From the NCBI RefSeq assembly GCF_024343575.1, contig NZ_RJUA01000024.1:1-39007 (forward strand): 39,007 nucleotides of DNA, in the 5' to 3' direction. The position numbers and the translations under genes are program-made. Shown one piece after another: positions 1 to 8,910 of this stretch (its first letter is position 1; every line of letters begins with the position of its first letter). The notes below the pieces were generated by a model. That model was given only the letters and a program-made list of their open reading frames with translations. It was not told where the DNA came from and ran no database searches. Source of the stretch: Lacihabitans sp. LS3-19 (GTDB lineage: Bacteria > Bacteroidota > Bacteroidia > Cytophagales > Spirosomataceae).

Positions 1-630
1 GGCTATCAATGCTATATTGGATATTTGCGGGTTTTGAGAATTTGAACTAAATCCGTCAGGTCCAGACCAACTGTATGAGGTTCCACCTGAAGCGTTTAAA
101 TTAACCGTACCACCTTCACAAACTGGTGAATCATTTCCAGCGATTGGATTTGGTAATGGATTTACAGTTACAGTAGTTTGAGCAGTGGCAGTACAACCAT
201 TGGCATCGGTTACTGTAACAGTATAAATACCTCCAGCTATCAATGCTATATTGGATATTTGCGGGTTTTGAGAATTTGAACTAAATCCGTCAGGTCCAGA
301 CCAACTGTATGAGGTTCCACCTGAAGCGTTTAAATTAACCGTACCACCTTCACAAACTGGTGAATCATTTCCCGCTGCTGGTGTTGGTAATGGATTTACA
401 CTAACTGCAACTTGAGCTGAGGCTGTACATCCTAAAGCATTGGTTACAGTAACCGCATAATTACCACTTTGGTTTAAGGCTGCATTATTAATCGTTGGAT
501 TTTGAGAATTGGAAGAAAAACCATTCGGCCCAGTCCATTGGTAAGATATACCTCCACTAGAAGTTAAGTTTATATTTTGGCCTACACAAACTGGAGAGTT
601 AGTTCCAGGATTAGGAACAGGTAATGCATT
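1..630 (-). repeat. 78-codon tandem Ig-like repeats, partly identical DNA
   Basis: Three tandem units (630-397, 396-163 and 162-1, the last incomplete) lie in frame in the adhesin gene with a period of 234 bp. Bases 2-138 and 236-372 are identical over 137 bp, and the copies diverge on either side. This points to a recent duplication or gene conversion. The unit at 630-397 is clearly diverged from the other two. Confidence 0.9.
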
Positions 631-1830
631 AACTGTAATCGAGGCTGTTGCGGTAAAAAAACATGTTGCAGCATCGGTTACTAAAACTGTATAAACTCCA
701 GCCTCAGCCGAAGTCACATTTGATATGCTTGGGTTTTGAAGTGTACTTGTAAAACTATTAGGTCCTGTCCAACTATAAGAATAAGGAGATGTTCCGTTTG
801 AGGTTGAAACTCCAATATTGGCTGTTTGACCTTCACAAACTGTAGCATCAGTTTTGGTAAAAGTAAAATCAGGACAGGCAGTAAAAGTAAAACCAGATAA
901 GCGAACAGCTTGATCATCTGAAACCCCATTTGTAGCACCATGGGTTGAACTCCACCATGAATACCAAGCTGGATTAGCTTGCTCCTCAGCAGCATCTTCA
1001 GCACCATTAGAATATGTGATATCTAAAGAGGTTATTGCCTGTGAAGTACTAACTGTAATTGTTCCTCTTCCATCTGTAGGTGCTAAGTTTATTGTTGAAT
1101 TATTATAGACAGACCTTGCAGTTTGACCACTTATAATCATCAAATTTGGAGTTACTCCAGGTGTTAATGTAACTGGTACATTTCCTGAAGGGCCAGCCGC
1201 AGAAAAAATCATTTCGTCTTGAAAGGAATTACCAGGTAACTCTCTTACATCTAAAGTTGGAATACCGAATAAATTATCATTCCTATCTTGCGTTAACGTT
1301 CTACCATCAATATCACCAACAGTAAAATTATTCATAAATACTGGTTTAGAAAAAGTATATCTAATGGTTACATTTTCTAAATGATTTAAAGTTTTTATGG
1401 CATAAGTCAAAAAACCTAAACCATAAGCACCTGAAGTTTCTGTTGATAAACCACCCGAACTGAAGGGATTTCCAGCCCCACAAGATGAATCCCATGGATC
1501 ATCAAATGTAGAACCCCCAGTAGCTCCCCAACCGCATGAATTGGCAACATCTCCGTAAGGGTGAGGATTAAGTATATTGTTATCTGCATTCCTGTTATTT
1601 GGGTCGACAATCGTCATAGTAACGTTCACTGTGCAACCTGGACCACAAGATATTGGAAATGTTTTTGAAACGTCAGTGTAGGCCCAAGTTTGTCCTGATG
1701 TGCCATTCCACCAGCTAAAAGTTCCTGTTTGAGCTTGCAAAGGATTGTTAAATCCAAAAAAAAGTAAAAAACCTAAAAGAATTTTTGGGAGTATAAATTT
1801 CTTTTTTTTGTTAGAGGTAAATATTGACAT
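1..1830 (-). CDS. Secreted multi-repeat Ig-like/adhesin-type protein, 3' end outside window
   Basis: This is a partial gene: it starts at ATG 1830 and stays open for 610 codons to the window edge. Residues 1 to about 34 form a signal peptide (lysines, then a hydrophobic run ending PLQAQ). Residues about 35-305 form a Cys/Trp-containing N-terminal region that I do not recognise. From about nt 885 down to 1 there are four Ig/PKD-like repeats with the motifs VCEGxxxN, SYxWxGPxGFxSxxQNP and YTVTVTDAxGCTA. The last three repeat with an exact period of 234 bp (78 codons; boundaries near 630, 396 and 162), and the fourth is cut by the window. Such repeats are typical of very large surface adhesins and gliding-type proteins of Bacteroidota that use T9SS. 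A C-terminal sorting domain would be expected beyond the window. Surface adhesion is an inference; the repeats and signal peptide are seen directly. Confidence 0.85.
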   Translation of the reverse strand, partial: MSIFTSNKKKKFILPKILLGFLLFFGFNNPLQAQTGTFSWWNGTSGQTWAYTDVSKTFPISCGPGCTVNVTMTIVDPNNRNADNNILNPHPYGDVANSCGWGATGGSTFDDPWDSSCGAGNPFSSGGLSTETSGAYGLGFLTYAIKTLNHLENVTIRYTFSKPVFMNNFTVGDIDGRTLTQDRNDNLFGIPTLDVRELPGNSFQDEMIFSAAGPSGNVPVTLTPGVTPNLMIISGQTARSVYNNSTINLAPTDGRGTITVSTSQAITSLDITYSNGAEDAAEEQANPAWYSWWSSTHGATNGVSDDQAVRLSGFTFTACPDFTFTKTDATVCEGQTANIGVSTSNGTSPYSYSWTGPNSFTSTLQNPSISNVTSAEAGVYTVLVTDAATCFFTATASITVNALPVPNPGTNSPVCVGQNINLTSSGGISYQWTGPNGFSSNSQNPTINNAALNQSGNYAVTVTNALGCTASAQVAVSVNPLPTPAAGNDSPVCEGGTVNLNASGGTSYSWSGPDGFSSNSQNPQISNIALIAGGIYTVTVTDANGCTATAQTTVTVNPLPNPIAGNDSPVCEGGTVNLNASGGTSYSWSGPDGFSSNSQNPQISNIALIA

Positions 1831-1857
1831 ACTTGAAAAAGATTTAATTTTTCAAGT
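1831..1857 (-). promoter_or_regulatory. 10-bp inverted repeat abutting the adhesin start codon
   Basis: ACTTGAAAAA (1831-1840) and TTTTTCAAGT (1848-1857) are perfect inverted complements with a 7-base loop. On the minus-strand mRNA the hairpin ends at the base immediately before the ATG at 1830-1828. It could hide the initiation region or mark a regulator site. No function is shown by the sequence itself. Confidence 0.5.
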
Positions 1858-2174
1858 GAAAGCCCCAAATAATATGCCCCTCAGTTCAAAATTTTAAATC
1901 TAATTATCAAGCGGATACAAATTAGTTTCATTTACCAACAATCTTATTTAAAGGATACATCATTTTCTAACATTTGAGAATTTTGACGTTAATGGAAGCT
2001 CATGCCAAAAAAATAATTTCTGTTATAAAATTATTAAAAGCAACAATTGCTCACAGAGTATTGAGCTACAAATTTTTCCTTCAACTTTATTCATGTAGCC
2101 CTTGGATAACTTCTTTATTTTTTGTTAAATTGTTAATTTTTTTTTTCTGAAAATTGAATAAAAATAAAACAATT
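1831..2174. other. Divergent intergenic region
   Basis: These 344 bases separate the minus-strand adhesin from the plus-strand carboxypeptidase. The stretch is very AT-rich with long T and A runs. Apart from the inverted repeat next to the adhesin start I see no terminator, RNA gene or clean TAnnTTTG promoter box. Promoters for both genes must lie here. Confidence 0.6.
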
Positions 2175-5015
2175 ATGAAAAAAAATTTACTACTTATCTT
2201 AATCTTTTCGATGATTTTTTCAGTGTCTCAAGCTCAAAAATATCATCGTATCAATTCCAAGATTACTAATAAACAAATCGAGGATTTATTTTCAAAAGGA
2301 CTGGAGGCAGACCACTTTCATCTCGAAAATGGTGCGTTTACCGCTGAACTTTCTGATAATGACATTTCATTATTAAAGAAAAATGGTATTAAGTTTAAAT
2401 ATTTAATAAAGGATTTAGAGAAAAATATTCCAAAAATAAATGCAGAAATAGACAAAAAAGCAAGTCGGAATCTAAGAACTGCAGCAACTCCTTCCAATTT
2501 TAACTTGGGTTCTTATGGAGGATTTTACACAATGACTGAACTCCACAATATATTAGATCAAATGCGAATACTTTACCCAAACCTAATATCCGCGAAAACC
2601 TCTATCGGTACAACTATTGAGGGAAGACCGATTTATATGGTAAAGATTAGCGATAATGCAGATATAGACGAACCAGAATCAGAACTATTTTTGAATGCCG
2701 TGCATCATGCAAGAGAACCTATGAGTTTGTCTCAATTGGTCTATTTTATGTGGCATGTTTTAGAAAACTACGGCACTGACCAAGACATAACAACCATGTT
2801 AAACAGCACTGAAATGTATATTGTGCCTATGGTAAACCCTGACGGATATCAAACAAATTTGAATACCAATCCCAACGGAGGTGGCATGTGGCGTAAAAAT
2901 AGAAGAAACAACGGAGATGGTACTTTGGGCGTGGATATTAATAGAAACTATGGATATCTATGGGGGTATAACAATACCGGTTCCTCGCCTACTACTAGCT
3001 CGCAAACTTACCGAGGCACAAGTGCTTTTTCAGAACCTGAAACCCAAACCATAAGAGATTTCTGTAATTCACATGATTTTGTTGCATCTATGGATTTCCA
3101 TTCTTATGGCAATTATTGCATATATCCTTACAGTCATATTGCGACAAATAGCAATCCTGAGTTGCCCCTTTTTCAACAGATGGGTGGGTATTTGACTGCT
3201 GAGAATGGGTTTACGCACGGAAATGCACAGCAAACTGTAAACTATACCTCCAATGGCGGTGGTGACGATTGGAAATATGGAGAACAAACTACCAAAAACA
3301 AAATTTATTCTTTTACGCCTGAGGTTGGAGCCTCAACTGACGGCTTTTATCCTGCCCAAAGTCGTATTATACCGCTCTGTGAATCTACTTTACAAATGAA
3401 TAGAAAAATCCTAAAGCTTTCATCGAAATTTGCCGAATTGACTACTCCAGCTCCAGCTACAATTTCAACACTTAATGGTGTTATTCCTTTTAATGTAATT
3501 AATTCTAGTTTGAGAAATCCAAGTTACTCAGTTAGTATTGGTAGTACCAATCCTTATGTACTACCGCTTTCAGGAAGTCAGTCGTTTAACAATATGAATT
3601 TGTTTCAAAATTCTTCTGGAGCTTTGGCTTTTAATTTGTCTCCTTCAACACCAATTGGCACATCTATTGATTTTACATTGACCTTGGATAATGGACATTC
3701 TCCTGTTACAAAAACTGTTACTATAATTTATGATTGTGCTACTCCGAGCAACCTTCAAACTACATCTTTAACGACCAATTCGGCTAATACAAGTTGGTCT
3801 AGTGTGCCAGGAGCAGGAAGTTATTTGTTATCTCACAAAGCTGCATCAAGCGGTACTTGGTCAGGAGAAATTTCAGTTACAGGTACAACATTTAATATTT
3901 CAAATTTAGTACCGGGAACTGCTTATGACTGGAGAGTTAGAACTGATATTTGTAACTCTTTTAGTAGTGGATCATTTTCGACGGTTTTACCTTGTGATAG
4001 CCCTGGAACTATAGCGATAGGAAACATTACATCAAACAGTGGATTGTTAAGTTGGTCGGCAGTTGTAAGTGCAACGAACTACCAGGTACAATATAAATTG
4101 GCAACTAGCAGTACTTGGATCACAGCCACGAATACCAACAACTCTACCAGTTATTCGTTAGCTGGATTGGCGGCAAACAGTCTTTATGATGTACGTGTCC
4201 GCACCAACTGTACTACTGGAAACTCAACTTACACCAACAATCAATTTACAACTGCAATACCAACCATCAATTACTGTACAAGCAAAGGAAATAATGTAAG
4301 CTTCTTTTGGATAGATTACTTTAAACTTGGAACTATCACAAGAACATCTGGTGCTGATGCCGGATACTATAACGGAACTGCTACAATGACTAATCTGACA
4401 AGAGGCACTTCTAATACGGTGACTTTTTCTCCTGGGTATACTAGTTCTCTATATAGAGTATATTGGAGAGCATGGATAGACTACAACCAAGATGGCGACT
4501 TCTTGGACTCAGGGGAACAAATAGTGGGACAATCCACAACTGGAATTGGAAATTATAATAAAACTTTCACAATACCTCAGACTGCCCGATTGGGAGAAAC
4601 AAGAATAAGAATCTCGATGAAATACGGTAGCTACCCAACTTCATGCGAAACTTTTACTTACGGCGAGGTAGAAGATTATACTGTAAATATTGTTTCAGCT
4701 ACAGCAAATATTCAAGATTTAGCTGGAGCAAAAATTTCAACTAGCACTGACAAAGAGGTAGATGTAACCAATCTGCAAGCTATCATTTTCCCTAATCCAA
4801 CCAGCTCAGAATTGTTTATTGATTTTAAGGGTCAGTCTAGCAAAAATTCTCTTATAACTATAACTGATACAAAAGGAAATGAAAAGTTTAAAACTTTGCT
4901 AAAAGATGACTATAGTGGGTACGGCATTGACGTAGCAAACTATTCTCCCGCATTATATTTGGTAATAATTGAGGCTGATGGAAAAAGAAAAACTTTAAAA
5001 TTTGTAAAAGAATAA
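2175..5015 (+). CDS. Secreted M14 zinc carboxypeptidase with FN3, GEVED and T9SS sorting domains
   Basis: Metallocarboxypeptidase predicted to trim C-terminal residues from peptides outside the cell. The ATG at 2175 is preferred over an in-frame TTG at 2154 because it begins the signal peptide (MKKNLLLILIFSMIFSVSQAQ). The M14 domain spans about residues 100-410: zinc ligands H178 and E181 in HHAREP and H309 in DFHSYG, substrate-site motifs VNPDGY and GVDINRNYG, and catalytic E383 in PEVG. Two FN3 domains follow (about 521-601 and 607-693), then a GEVED-type beta domain (about 700-845, ending GEVEDYTVNI). Last is a roughly 80-residue Por/T9SS type A sorting domain with FPNPTSSELFI and a basic end (KTLKFVKE). 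Family members are typically exported and then released or surface-anchored by T9SS. It is monocistronic with its own terminator. The catalytic set looks complete. Confidence 0.93.
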   Translation: MKKNLLLILIFSMIFSVSQAQKYHRINSKITNKQIEDLFSKGLEADHFHLENGAFTAELSDNDISLLKKNGIKFKYLIKDLEKNIPKINAEIDKKASRNLRTAATPSNFNLGSYGGFYTMTELHNILDQMRILYPNLISAKTSIGTTIEGRPIYMVKISDNADIDEPESELFLNAVHHAREPMSLSQLVYFMWHVLENYGTDQDITTMLNSTEMYIVPMVNPDGYQTNLNTNPNGGGMWRKNRRNNGDGTLGVDINRNYGYLWGYNNTGSSPTTSSQTYRGTSAFSEPETQTIRDFCNSHDFVASMDFHSYGNYCIYPYSHIATNSNPELPLFQQMGGYLTAENGFTHGNAQQTVNYTSNGGGDDWKYGEQTTKNKIYSFTPEVGASTDGFYPAQSRIIPLCESTLQMNRKILKLSSKFAELTTPAPATISTLNGVIPFNVINSSLRNPSYSVSIGSTNPYVLPLSGSQSFNNMNLFQNSSGALAFNLSPSTPIGTSIDFTLTLDNGHSPVTKTVTIIYDCATPSNLQTTSLTTNSANTSWSSVPGAGSYLLSHKAASSGTWSGEISVTGTTFNISNLVPGTAYDWRVRTDICNSFSSGSFSTVLPCDSPGTIAIGNITSNSGLLSWSAVVSATNYQVQYKLATSSTWITATNTNNSTSYSLAGLAANSLYDVRVRTNCTTGNSTYTNNQFTTAIPTINYCTSKGNNVSFFWIDYFKLGTITRTSGADAGYYNGTATMTNLTRGTSNTVTFSPGYTSSLYRVYWRAWIDYNQDGDFLDSGEQIVGQSTTGIGNYNKTFTIPQTARLGETRIRISMKYGSYPTSCETFTYGEVEDYTVNIVSATANIQDLAGAKISTSTDKEVDVTNLQAIIFPNPTSSELFIDFKGQSSKNSLITITDTKGNEKFKTLLKDDYSGYGIDVANYSPALYLVIIEADGKRKTLKFVKE

Positions 5016-5036
5016 TTTCCAAAAGAAAAAACCTAG

Positions 5037-5083
5037 AAACGCAAATATTAGTCACTCCAAAATGACAATATTTGCGTTTTTTT
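5037..5083 (+). terminator. Rho-independent terminator after the carboxypeptidase
   Basis: A 13-bp perfect stem, AAACGCAAATATT (5037-5049) with AATATTTGCGTTT (5067-5079), has a 17-base loop and is followed by more T residues. It lies 21 bases after the carboxypeptidase stop codon. Confidence 0.9.
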
Positions 5084-5446
5084 ATAGAGAACTTTAGCTC
5101 TTAAACCTTACTTTACCTCTATTTATATTCTTTGATGATTTTTACTTTTTTTGAGAGAATTCTGAAATCAAATTGTAAATCTTTTTTTATCCTTAAGACC
5201 TAAAATAAAAACTCTTTCACAAACACATAAAAAAACTCACAAGAAGCTAAATGCTTAGTATTTAAAACTTTCTGCAAAAAAACATGAAAGAAAATGTAAC
5301 TTTTCCACATCTGCTGCCGTCTAATAATTTATTTCTAAATAATCTAGCATATTTCAAACACTTATATTGTTTTATAATAAATTTCAAATGTTAGTAATTA
5401 ATTTTGTTTAAATACAACAATAATAAAATAAACCAAACCCTATAAA
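5084..5446. other. Intergenic region, no gene seen
   Basis: AT-rich non-coding stretch between the carboxypeptidase terminator and the next gene. The only signal is TAATTTTG at 5399-5406, which fits the Bacteroidota -7 consensus TAnnTTTG and would place a start site about 35 bases upstream of the ATG at 5447. No TTG/TTTG -33 element lies at the usual 19-21 base distance, so the promoter call is weak. No small ORF or RNA structure convinced me. Confidence 0.4.
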
Positions 5447-6001
5447 ATGAAAGTTATTAATTATTCACTTGAAGATTTCCAGATTGGGAAGGCGAGTTTA
5501 GTTGATGATCTAGGGTTTATTGAAACAGAATATTCCTATTTTAGAAAAGAAGAATCTTTTTATAGAAGATATAATTTAGAACTAGGTCTCGATATTTGTA
5601 TTTTAGAATTAGACCTGAAAACTGAATTAGAGCTAAACCAATTAGCAGCAAAAAAAAAGCTATTTTTCACTAATATTATTGAAAGGAAAGACGGTACAAA
5701 AAACATAATAACATTAACTAATCAAGAAGCAAACATTGCTATAAAAACAGACATCCCTTCTAGTGAAAAAATTAGAAGCTTATGGTTTTCATATTCAGAA
5801 AGATGGCTTGAAAATAAATCTATTTCAGAGTATAACAATAATGAGTTTTTTACAAATCAAATTGAAAAACTAGAAATTCCCCAGAATGAAGAATTCGATA
5901 ATTTATTTAATGACGTTTTTGAATTGGCCAACAAACATCCCATTAACAATTTCCTCATAAAAGTAAAATTCTATTCGATTCTGGAAAAAATAATGAAATA
6001 A
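5447..6001 (+). CDS. Hypothetical protein, possible orphan AraC-type sensory domain
   Basis: 184-residue soluble protein without signal peptide or membrane segment, rich in Glu, Asn and Lys. I do not recognise it firmly. Residues about 85-130 (RSLWFSYSERWLENK) and the helical C-terminus (FDNLFNDVFELANKHPINNFLIKVKFYSILEKI) resemble the N-terminal halves of some Bacteroidota AraC-family regulators. Here the protein stops where the double helix-turn-helix domain would begin. There is no frameshifted HTH remnant downstream, because a hairpin follows within a few bases. It is monocistronic and convergent with the hydroxylase gene at 6058. The coding call is good; the family suggestion is only an inference. 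Confidence 0.7.
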   Translation: MKVINYSLEDFQIGKASLVDDLGFIETEYSYFRKEESFYRRYNLELGLDICILELDLKTELELNQLAAKKKLFFTNIIERKDGTKNIITLTNQEANIAIKTDIPSSEKIRSLWFSYSERWLENKSISEYNNNEFFTNQIEKLEIPQNEEFDNLFNDVFELANKHPINNFLIKVKFYSILEKIMK

Positions 6002-6036
6002 AAAAAGACACTCCTTCTTTTCGAAAAAGTGTCTTT
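6001..6036 (-). terminator. Terminator of the 6058-6894 gene, partly usable from both sides
   Basis: AAAGACACT (6004-6012) pairs with AGTGTCTTT (6028-6036). Read on the minus strand, the stem is followed by seven T residues and then ATTTC, a good intrinsic terminator for the fatty acid hydroxylase gene. On the plus strand the T-tract is poor (GCAATATT). Confidence 0.8.
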
Positions 6037-6057
6037 GCAATATTATCTATACAAAAA

Positions 6058-6894
6058 TTAATCAAACTTAGAACCAACTGGTGGTCGATAGCTTTCAAAT
6101 GGAATTCTCAAAAGTGGAGAAATATGCTCGTTTTCTTTTGGATCCATGTAAGTATCAATACCGTAGACCAAGTCTTTCCTTTCGATAAAATTGTAAGTTC
6201 CGAAAATCCTGTCCCAGATGGCAAAGATATTTCCGTAGTTGCTATCCGTGTAGGGTTGTGTATAATGATGATGCGTATGATGCATATCAGGGCTTACAAT
6301 TACAAAACTTATAGCATTATCAAGCCACCTTGGTAAAGAAATATTGGCGTGATTAAACTGTGACAAAACCACCGAAAGCGACTGATACATAAACACCATC
6401 CACATAGGTGCTCCCGTTATAATGACAGCTATTGTAGTGAAAACAAATCGAAATACGCTTTCACCTGGATGATGGCGGTTTGCTGAAGTTGTATCCACAT
6501 TGAGATCGCTATGATGTATAAGGTGAAACATCCACATCCATTTAACTTTGTGCTCAAGCCAATGAATAAAATACGCACCAATTAAATCCAAGACCATTAA
6601 TCCCACAATAGTATAAAGCCAAAGTGGCATATCCGGAAGCCAATTAATTATTCCAAAATCGTTGGCAACGGCCCAATCTGAAGATTTTACGAGGATAAAT
6701 GCCAAAGGAAAATTTACCACAATGGTGGTAATTGTAAAAAAAATATTTATTCCGGCATGTTTAACTTTCTGATATTTAAAGTTAAAAAGTGGAATGGCCG
6801 ATTCTACAATCCAAAAAAATGCAATTCCACCAACCAAAAGTAAGGTTCGGTGTAAAGTAGGAATAGTTTTAAAGTAGTCTATAATATTTTCCAT
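6058..6894 (-). CDS. Fatty acid hydroxylase / sterol desaturase family membrane di-iron enzyme
   Basis: 278 residues, ATG at 6894. Several hydrophobic segments (about 15-37, 48-70 and 92-111, plus one after the second histidine group) place it in the inner membrane. The family's eight-histidine di-iron site is visible: HWLEH (111-115), HLIHH (124-128), NRHH (140-142) and DMHHTHHH further on. The protein ends with the usual GNIFAIWDRIFGTY segment. Members use O2 and reductant to hydroxylate or desaturate fatty acids, sterols or carotenoids; the substrate cannot be told from sequence. It is divergent from the Crp/Fnr gene and shares a 135-bp upstream region with it. A second, CDGSH-fused member of the family lies 2 kb away, so the two may act in related steps. 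Confidence 0.9.
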   Translation of the reverse strand: MENIIDYFKTIPTLHRTLLLVGGIAFFWIVESAIPLFNFKYQKVKHAGINIFFTITTIVVNFPLAFILVKSSDWAVANDFGIINWLPDMPLWLYTIVGLMVLDLIGAYFIHWLEHKVKWMWMFHLIHHSDLNVDTTSANRHHPGESVFRFVFTTIAVIITGAPMWMVFMYQSLSVVLSQFNHANISLPRWLDNAISFVIVSPDMHHTHHHYTQPYTDSNYGNIFAIWDRIFGTYNFIERKDLVYGIDTYMDPKENEHISPLLRIPFESYRPPVGSKFD

Positions 6895-7029
6895 CGGTTA
6901 TTAAGCTTGAATAATTTTTTCTTAAAAATAAAAGGAATATTTTTACAAATAGTTTTACTTTTCTAAGTTGACGCAAATAAGTAAAAAATCTTAACCTTTG
7001 TATAGAAAATAGTACATCAATATAACAAA

Positions 7030-7647
7030 ATGCAAATCAACCAAGAAAAAAAAGATTGGATATCTGGAATTCTAAAAGATAAATATCCATTTTTAAGTTT
7101 AGAAGAAATCGAGATCTTTTTGAGTATTTGCACTTACAAAGAAATCAAAAACAAAGAAATTGTAATAAAGAGTGGTGATACGTCCAAAACCTTGCTGTTT
7201 ATTCTTGATGGCACCTTTAGAGGGTATTTTATTAATAAAGAAAACGAAGAAATTAATATCTTTCTAAGGCAAAACCCTACTTTTTTTGGCTGTCACGACT
7301 CACTTTTTGCGGATAAACCTACGCAGTTCACTATCGAATCCATTTTACCAGCAAAAATCCTCCTTTTAGATTTATCAAATTTTGAAAACTTGGCTTTTGA
7401 AAATGCTGGAATTTTCAAAATGTATATTAACGAAATCAAAAGCCAAATCAGCAATGTGATTTCCAGAATTGAATCCTTGATAGATAAGCAACCTCAAGAA
7501 AGATATGAGGAACTCTTAAAGAAAAACCCTAAATTATTCCAAACGGCGTTCAATAAACATATCGCCAACTTCCTTGGAATTACACCAGTTTCTTTGTCAA
7601 GAATCATCAAGAGAACTAAAGACCAACCTGCTATAAAAAAACCGTAA
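7030..7647 (+). CDS. Crp/Fnr family transcriptional regulator
   Basis: 205 residues. An N-terminal cyclic-nucleotide-binding-type beta barrel (about 30-120, with VIKSGDTSKTLLFILDGTFRGYF) is followed by a long dimerisation helix. A C-terminal winged HTH (about 165-195, HIANFLGITPVSLSRIIKR) completes the protein. It lacks the four Fnr cysteines, and I cannot confirm the cAMP-contact residues, so its ligand is unknown; this is typical of Bacteroidota members. It lies divergent from one di-iron hydroxylase and 129 bp upstream of the monooxygenase-hydroxylase-SDR operon, which makes those genes its likely targets. Confidence 0.9.
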   Translation: MQINQEKKDWISGILKDKYPFLSLEEIEIFLSICTYKEIKNKEIVIKSGDTSKTLLFILDGTFRGYFINKENEEINIFLRQNPTFFGCHDSLFADKPTQFTIESILPAKILLLDLSNFENLAFENAGIFKMYINEIKSQISNVISRIESLIDKQPQERYEELLKKNPKLFQTAFNKHIANFLGITPVSLSRIIKRTKDQPAIKKP

Positions 7648-7748
7648 AGCTATTCTAAGAAGCATCGGTTGTTCAAAATCAATCGACCTAAAGTTTTAAA
7701 TACGCCAAATGCTTATCATTTGTAAATCAAAGGATGTTGCAAATTTCC

Positions 7749-7756
7749 TAAATTTG
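7749..7756 (+). promoter_or_regulatory. Candidate -7 box of the monooxygenase operon
   Basis: TAAATTTG matches the Bacteroidota -7 consensus TAnnTTTG and would start transcription roughly 15 bases before the ATG at 7777. No -33 TTTG lies at the usual distance; the nearest upstream one is 26 bases away. The call therefore rests on a single box. Confidence 0.35.
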
Positions 7757-7776
7757 TATCCCTAACCTTATAATAA

Positions 7777-8907
7777 ATGATAAAAACTAACACCGTGATA
7801 GTCGGTGCAAGTGCAGCTGGACTTGCCGCTGCCGCTTGCCTTCAAAAACAAAACGTCGATTACATCATCTTAGAAAAACAAAAACAGGTAGCTCAATTAT
7901 GGAGAAATCATTACGATAGATTGCACCTTCATACCAACAAAAAGCTTTCAAACCTTCCTTTTCAAAAGTTCGACAAAAACCTTCCCACCTATCCACCAAG
8001 AGATGCAGTTGTAGATTATTTAGATCAATATGCCAAAAATCAAAACATAAATCCAGTATTCGAGACAGAAGTTTTTGATATATTGAGAGAAGGAGAATAT
8101 TGGATTACGACCACCAAAAAAGGCGAAAAATACCAGTCAAAAAATGTTATAATGGCAACTGGCTCTACCAATGCTCCCAAAAAAGCGACTTTCAATGGCT
8201 TGAAAACTTTCCCCGGAAAAATAATTCATAGCTCTGAATACAAAAACGGGGAAGAGTTTAAAGGTCAAAAAGTTTTAGTGGTAGGATTTGGTAATTCAGC
8301 CTGCGAACAAGCCATTTGTCTTCACGAACATGGAGCTTTTCCATCATTATCCGTGAGATCTACTGTAAATGTACTTCCCCGAGATTTATTGGGTATTCCA
8401 ATACTGCAATTAGGCTTATTAACAGCTCCACTTCCACCAAGGTTAGCGGATACTTTAAACGCTTCATTGATAAATTTCATAATTGGAGATATCACCAAAC
8501 TTGGCTTGAAGAAATCAAAATATGGCCCATTGGAACAAATCCAAAAAGAGAAAAGAATTCCTTTGCTAGATATTGGCACGATAAAATTGATGCGTGAAGG
8601 GCATATTAAAGCTTTTGGTGATATCAAAAAAGTAGAAGGAAACTTGGTAACTTTTGAGGATAATAGAACCGAAAATTTTGATGCCATCCTACTCGCAACC
8701 GGTTATGTAAGCAATCTTGAGAAGTTTTTGCCAGAAAATACCGATAGAATAGCAGACCTAAATACTAAAATAAACAAGCAAAACAATTTTGGAAAAGACG
8801 GTTTGTATTTCTGTGGTTTTTATATTTCGCCAACTGGTATGCTAAGAGAAATCGGAATTGAGGCCAAAGCCATTGCAAATGATATTTCGAAAAAAAACAT
8901 AGCTTAA
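7777..8907 (+). CDS. Flavin-containing monooxygenase (YUCCA/FMO-like)
   Basis: 376 residues. The N-terminal FAD-binding Rossmann motif reads VIVGASAAGLAAAACL (residues about 6-22). A second dinucleotide motif, VLVVGFGNSACEQA, binds NADPH (about residues 167-180). The FMO fingerprint appears as FPGKIIHSSEYKN just before it, and ATG motifs are seen at MATGSTNAP and LLATGYVSN. Family enzymes use NADPH and O2 to oxygenate N-, S- or carbonyl-containing substrates through a C4a-hydroperoxyflavin. It is first in a tight run: the next gene starts 3 bp after its stop, which implies co-translation with the membrane hydroxylase. The substrate is unknown. Confidence 0.92.
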   Translation: MIKTNTVIVGASAAGLAAAACLQKQNVDYIILEKQKQVAQLWRNHYDRLHLHTNKKLSNLPFQKFDKNLPTYPPRDAVVDYLDQYAKNQNINPVFETEVFDILREGEYWITTTKKGEKYQSKNVIMATGSTNAPKKATFNGLKTFPGKIIHSSEYKNGEEFKGQKVLVVGFGNSACEQAICLHEHGAFPSLSVRSTVNVLPRDLLGIPILQLGLLTAPLPPRLADTLNASLINFIIGDITKLGLKKSKYGPLEQIQKEKRIPLLDIGTIKLMREGHIKAFGDIKKVEGNLVTFEDNRTENFDAILLATGYVSNLEKFLPENTDRIADLNTKINKQNNFGKDGLYFCGFYISPTGMLREIGIEAKAIANDISKKNIA

Positions 8908-8910
8908 AAA

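Noticed and set aside
1-630. Possible CRISPR or satellite array suggested by the 234-bp repeats
   Set aside because: The repeats are in frame, encode Ig-like domains and have no spacer structure.
714-1610. Short minus-strand frames (714-1007, 1416-1610) in the adhesin region
   Set aside because: They are in a different frame from the 610-codon open gene that begins at 1830 and carries a signal peptide and repeats; those short frames have hydrophobic shadow composition.
8322-8687. 121-codon minus-strand open frame inside the flavin monooxygenase gene
   Set aside because: It is a shadow of the real gene on the other strand; composition reflects reverse-complement codons and it has no motif.
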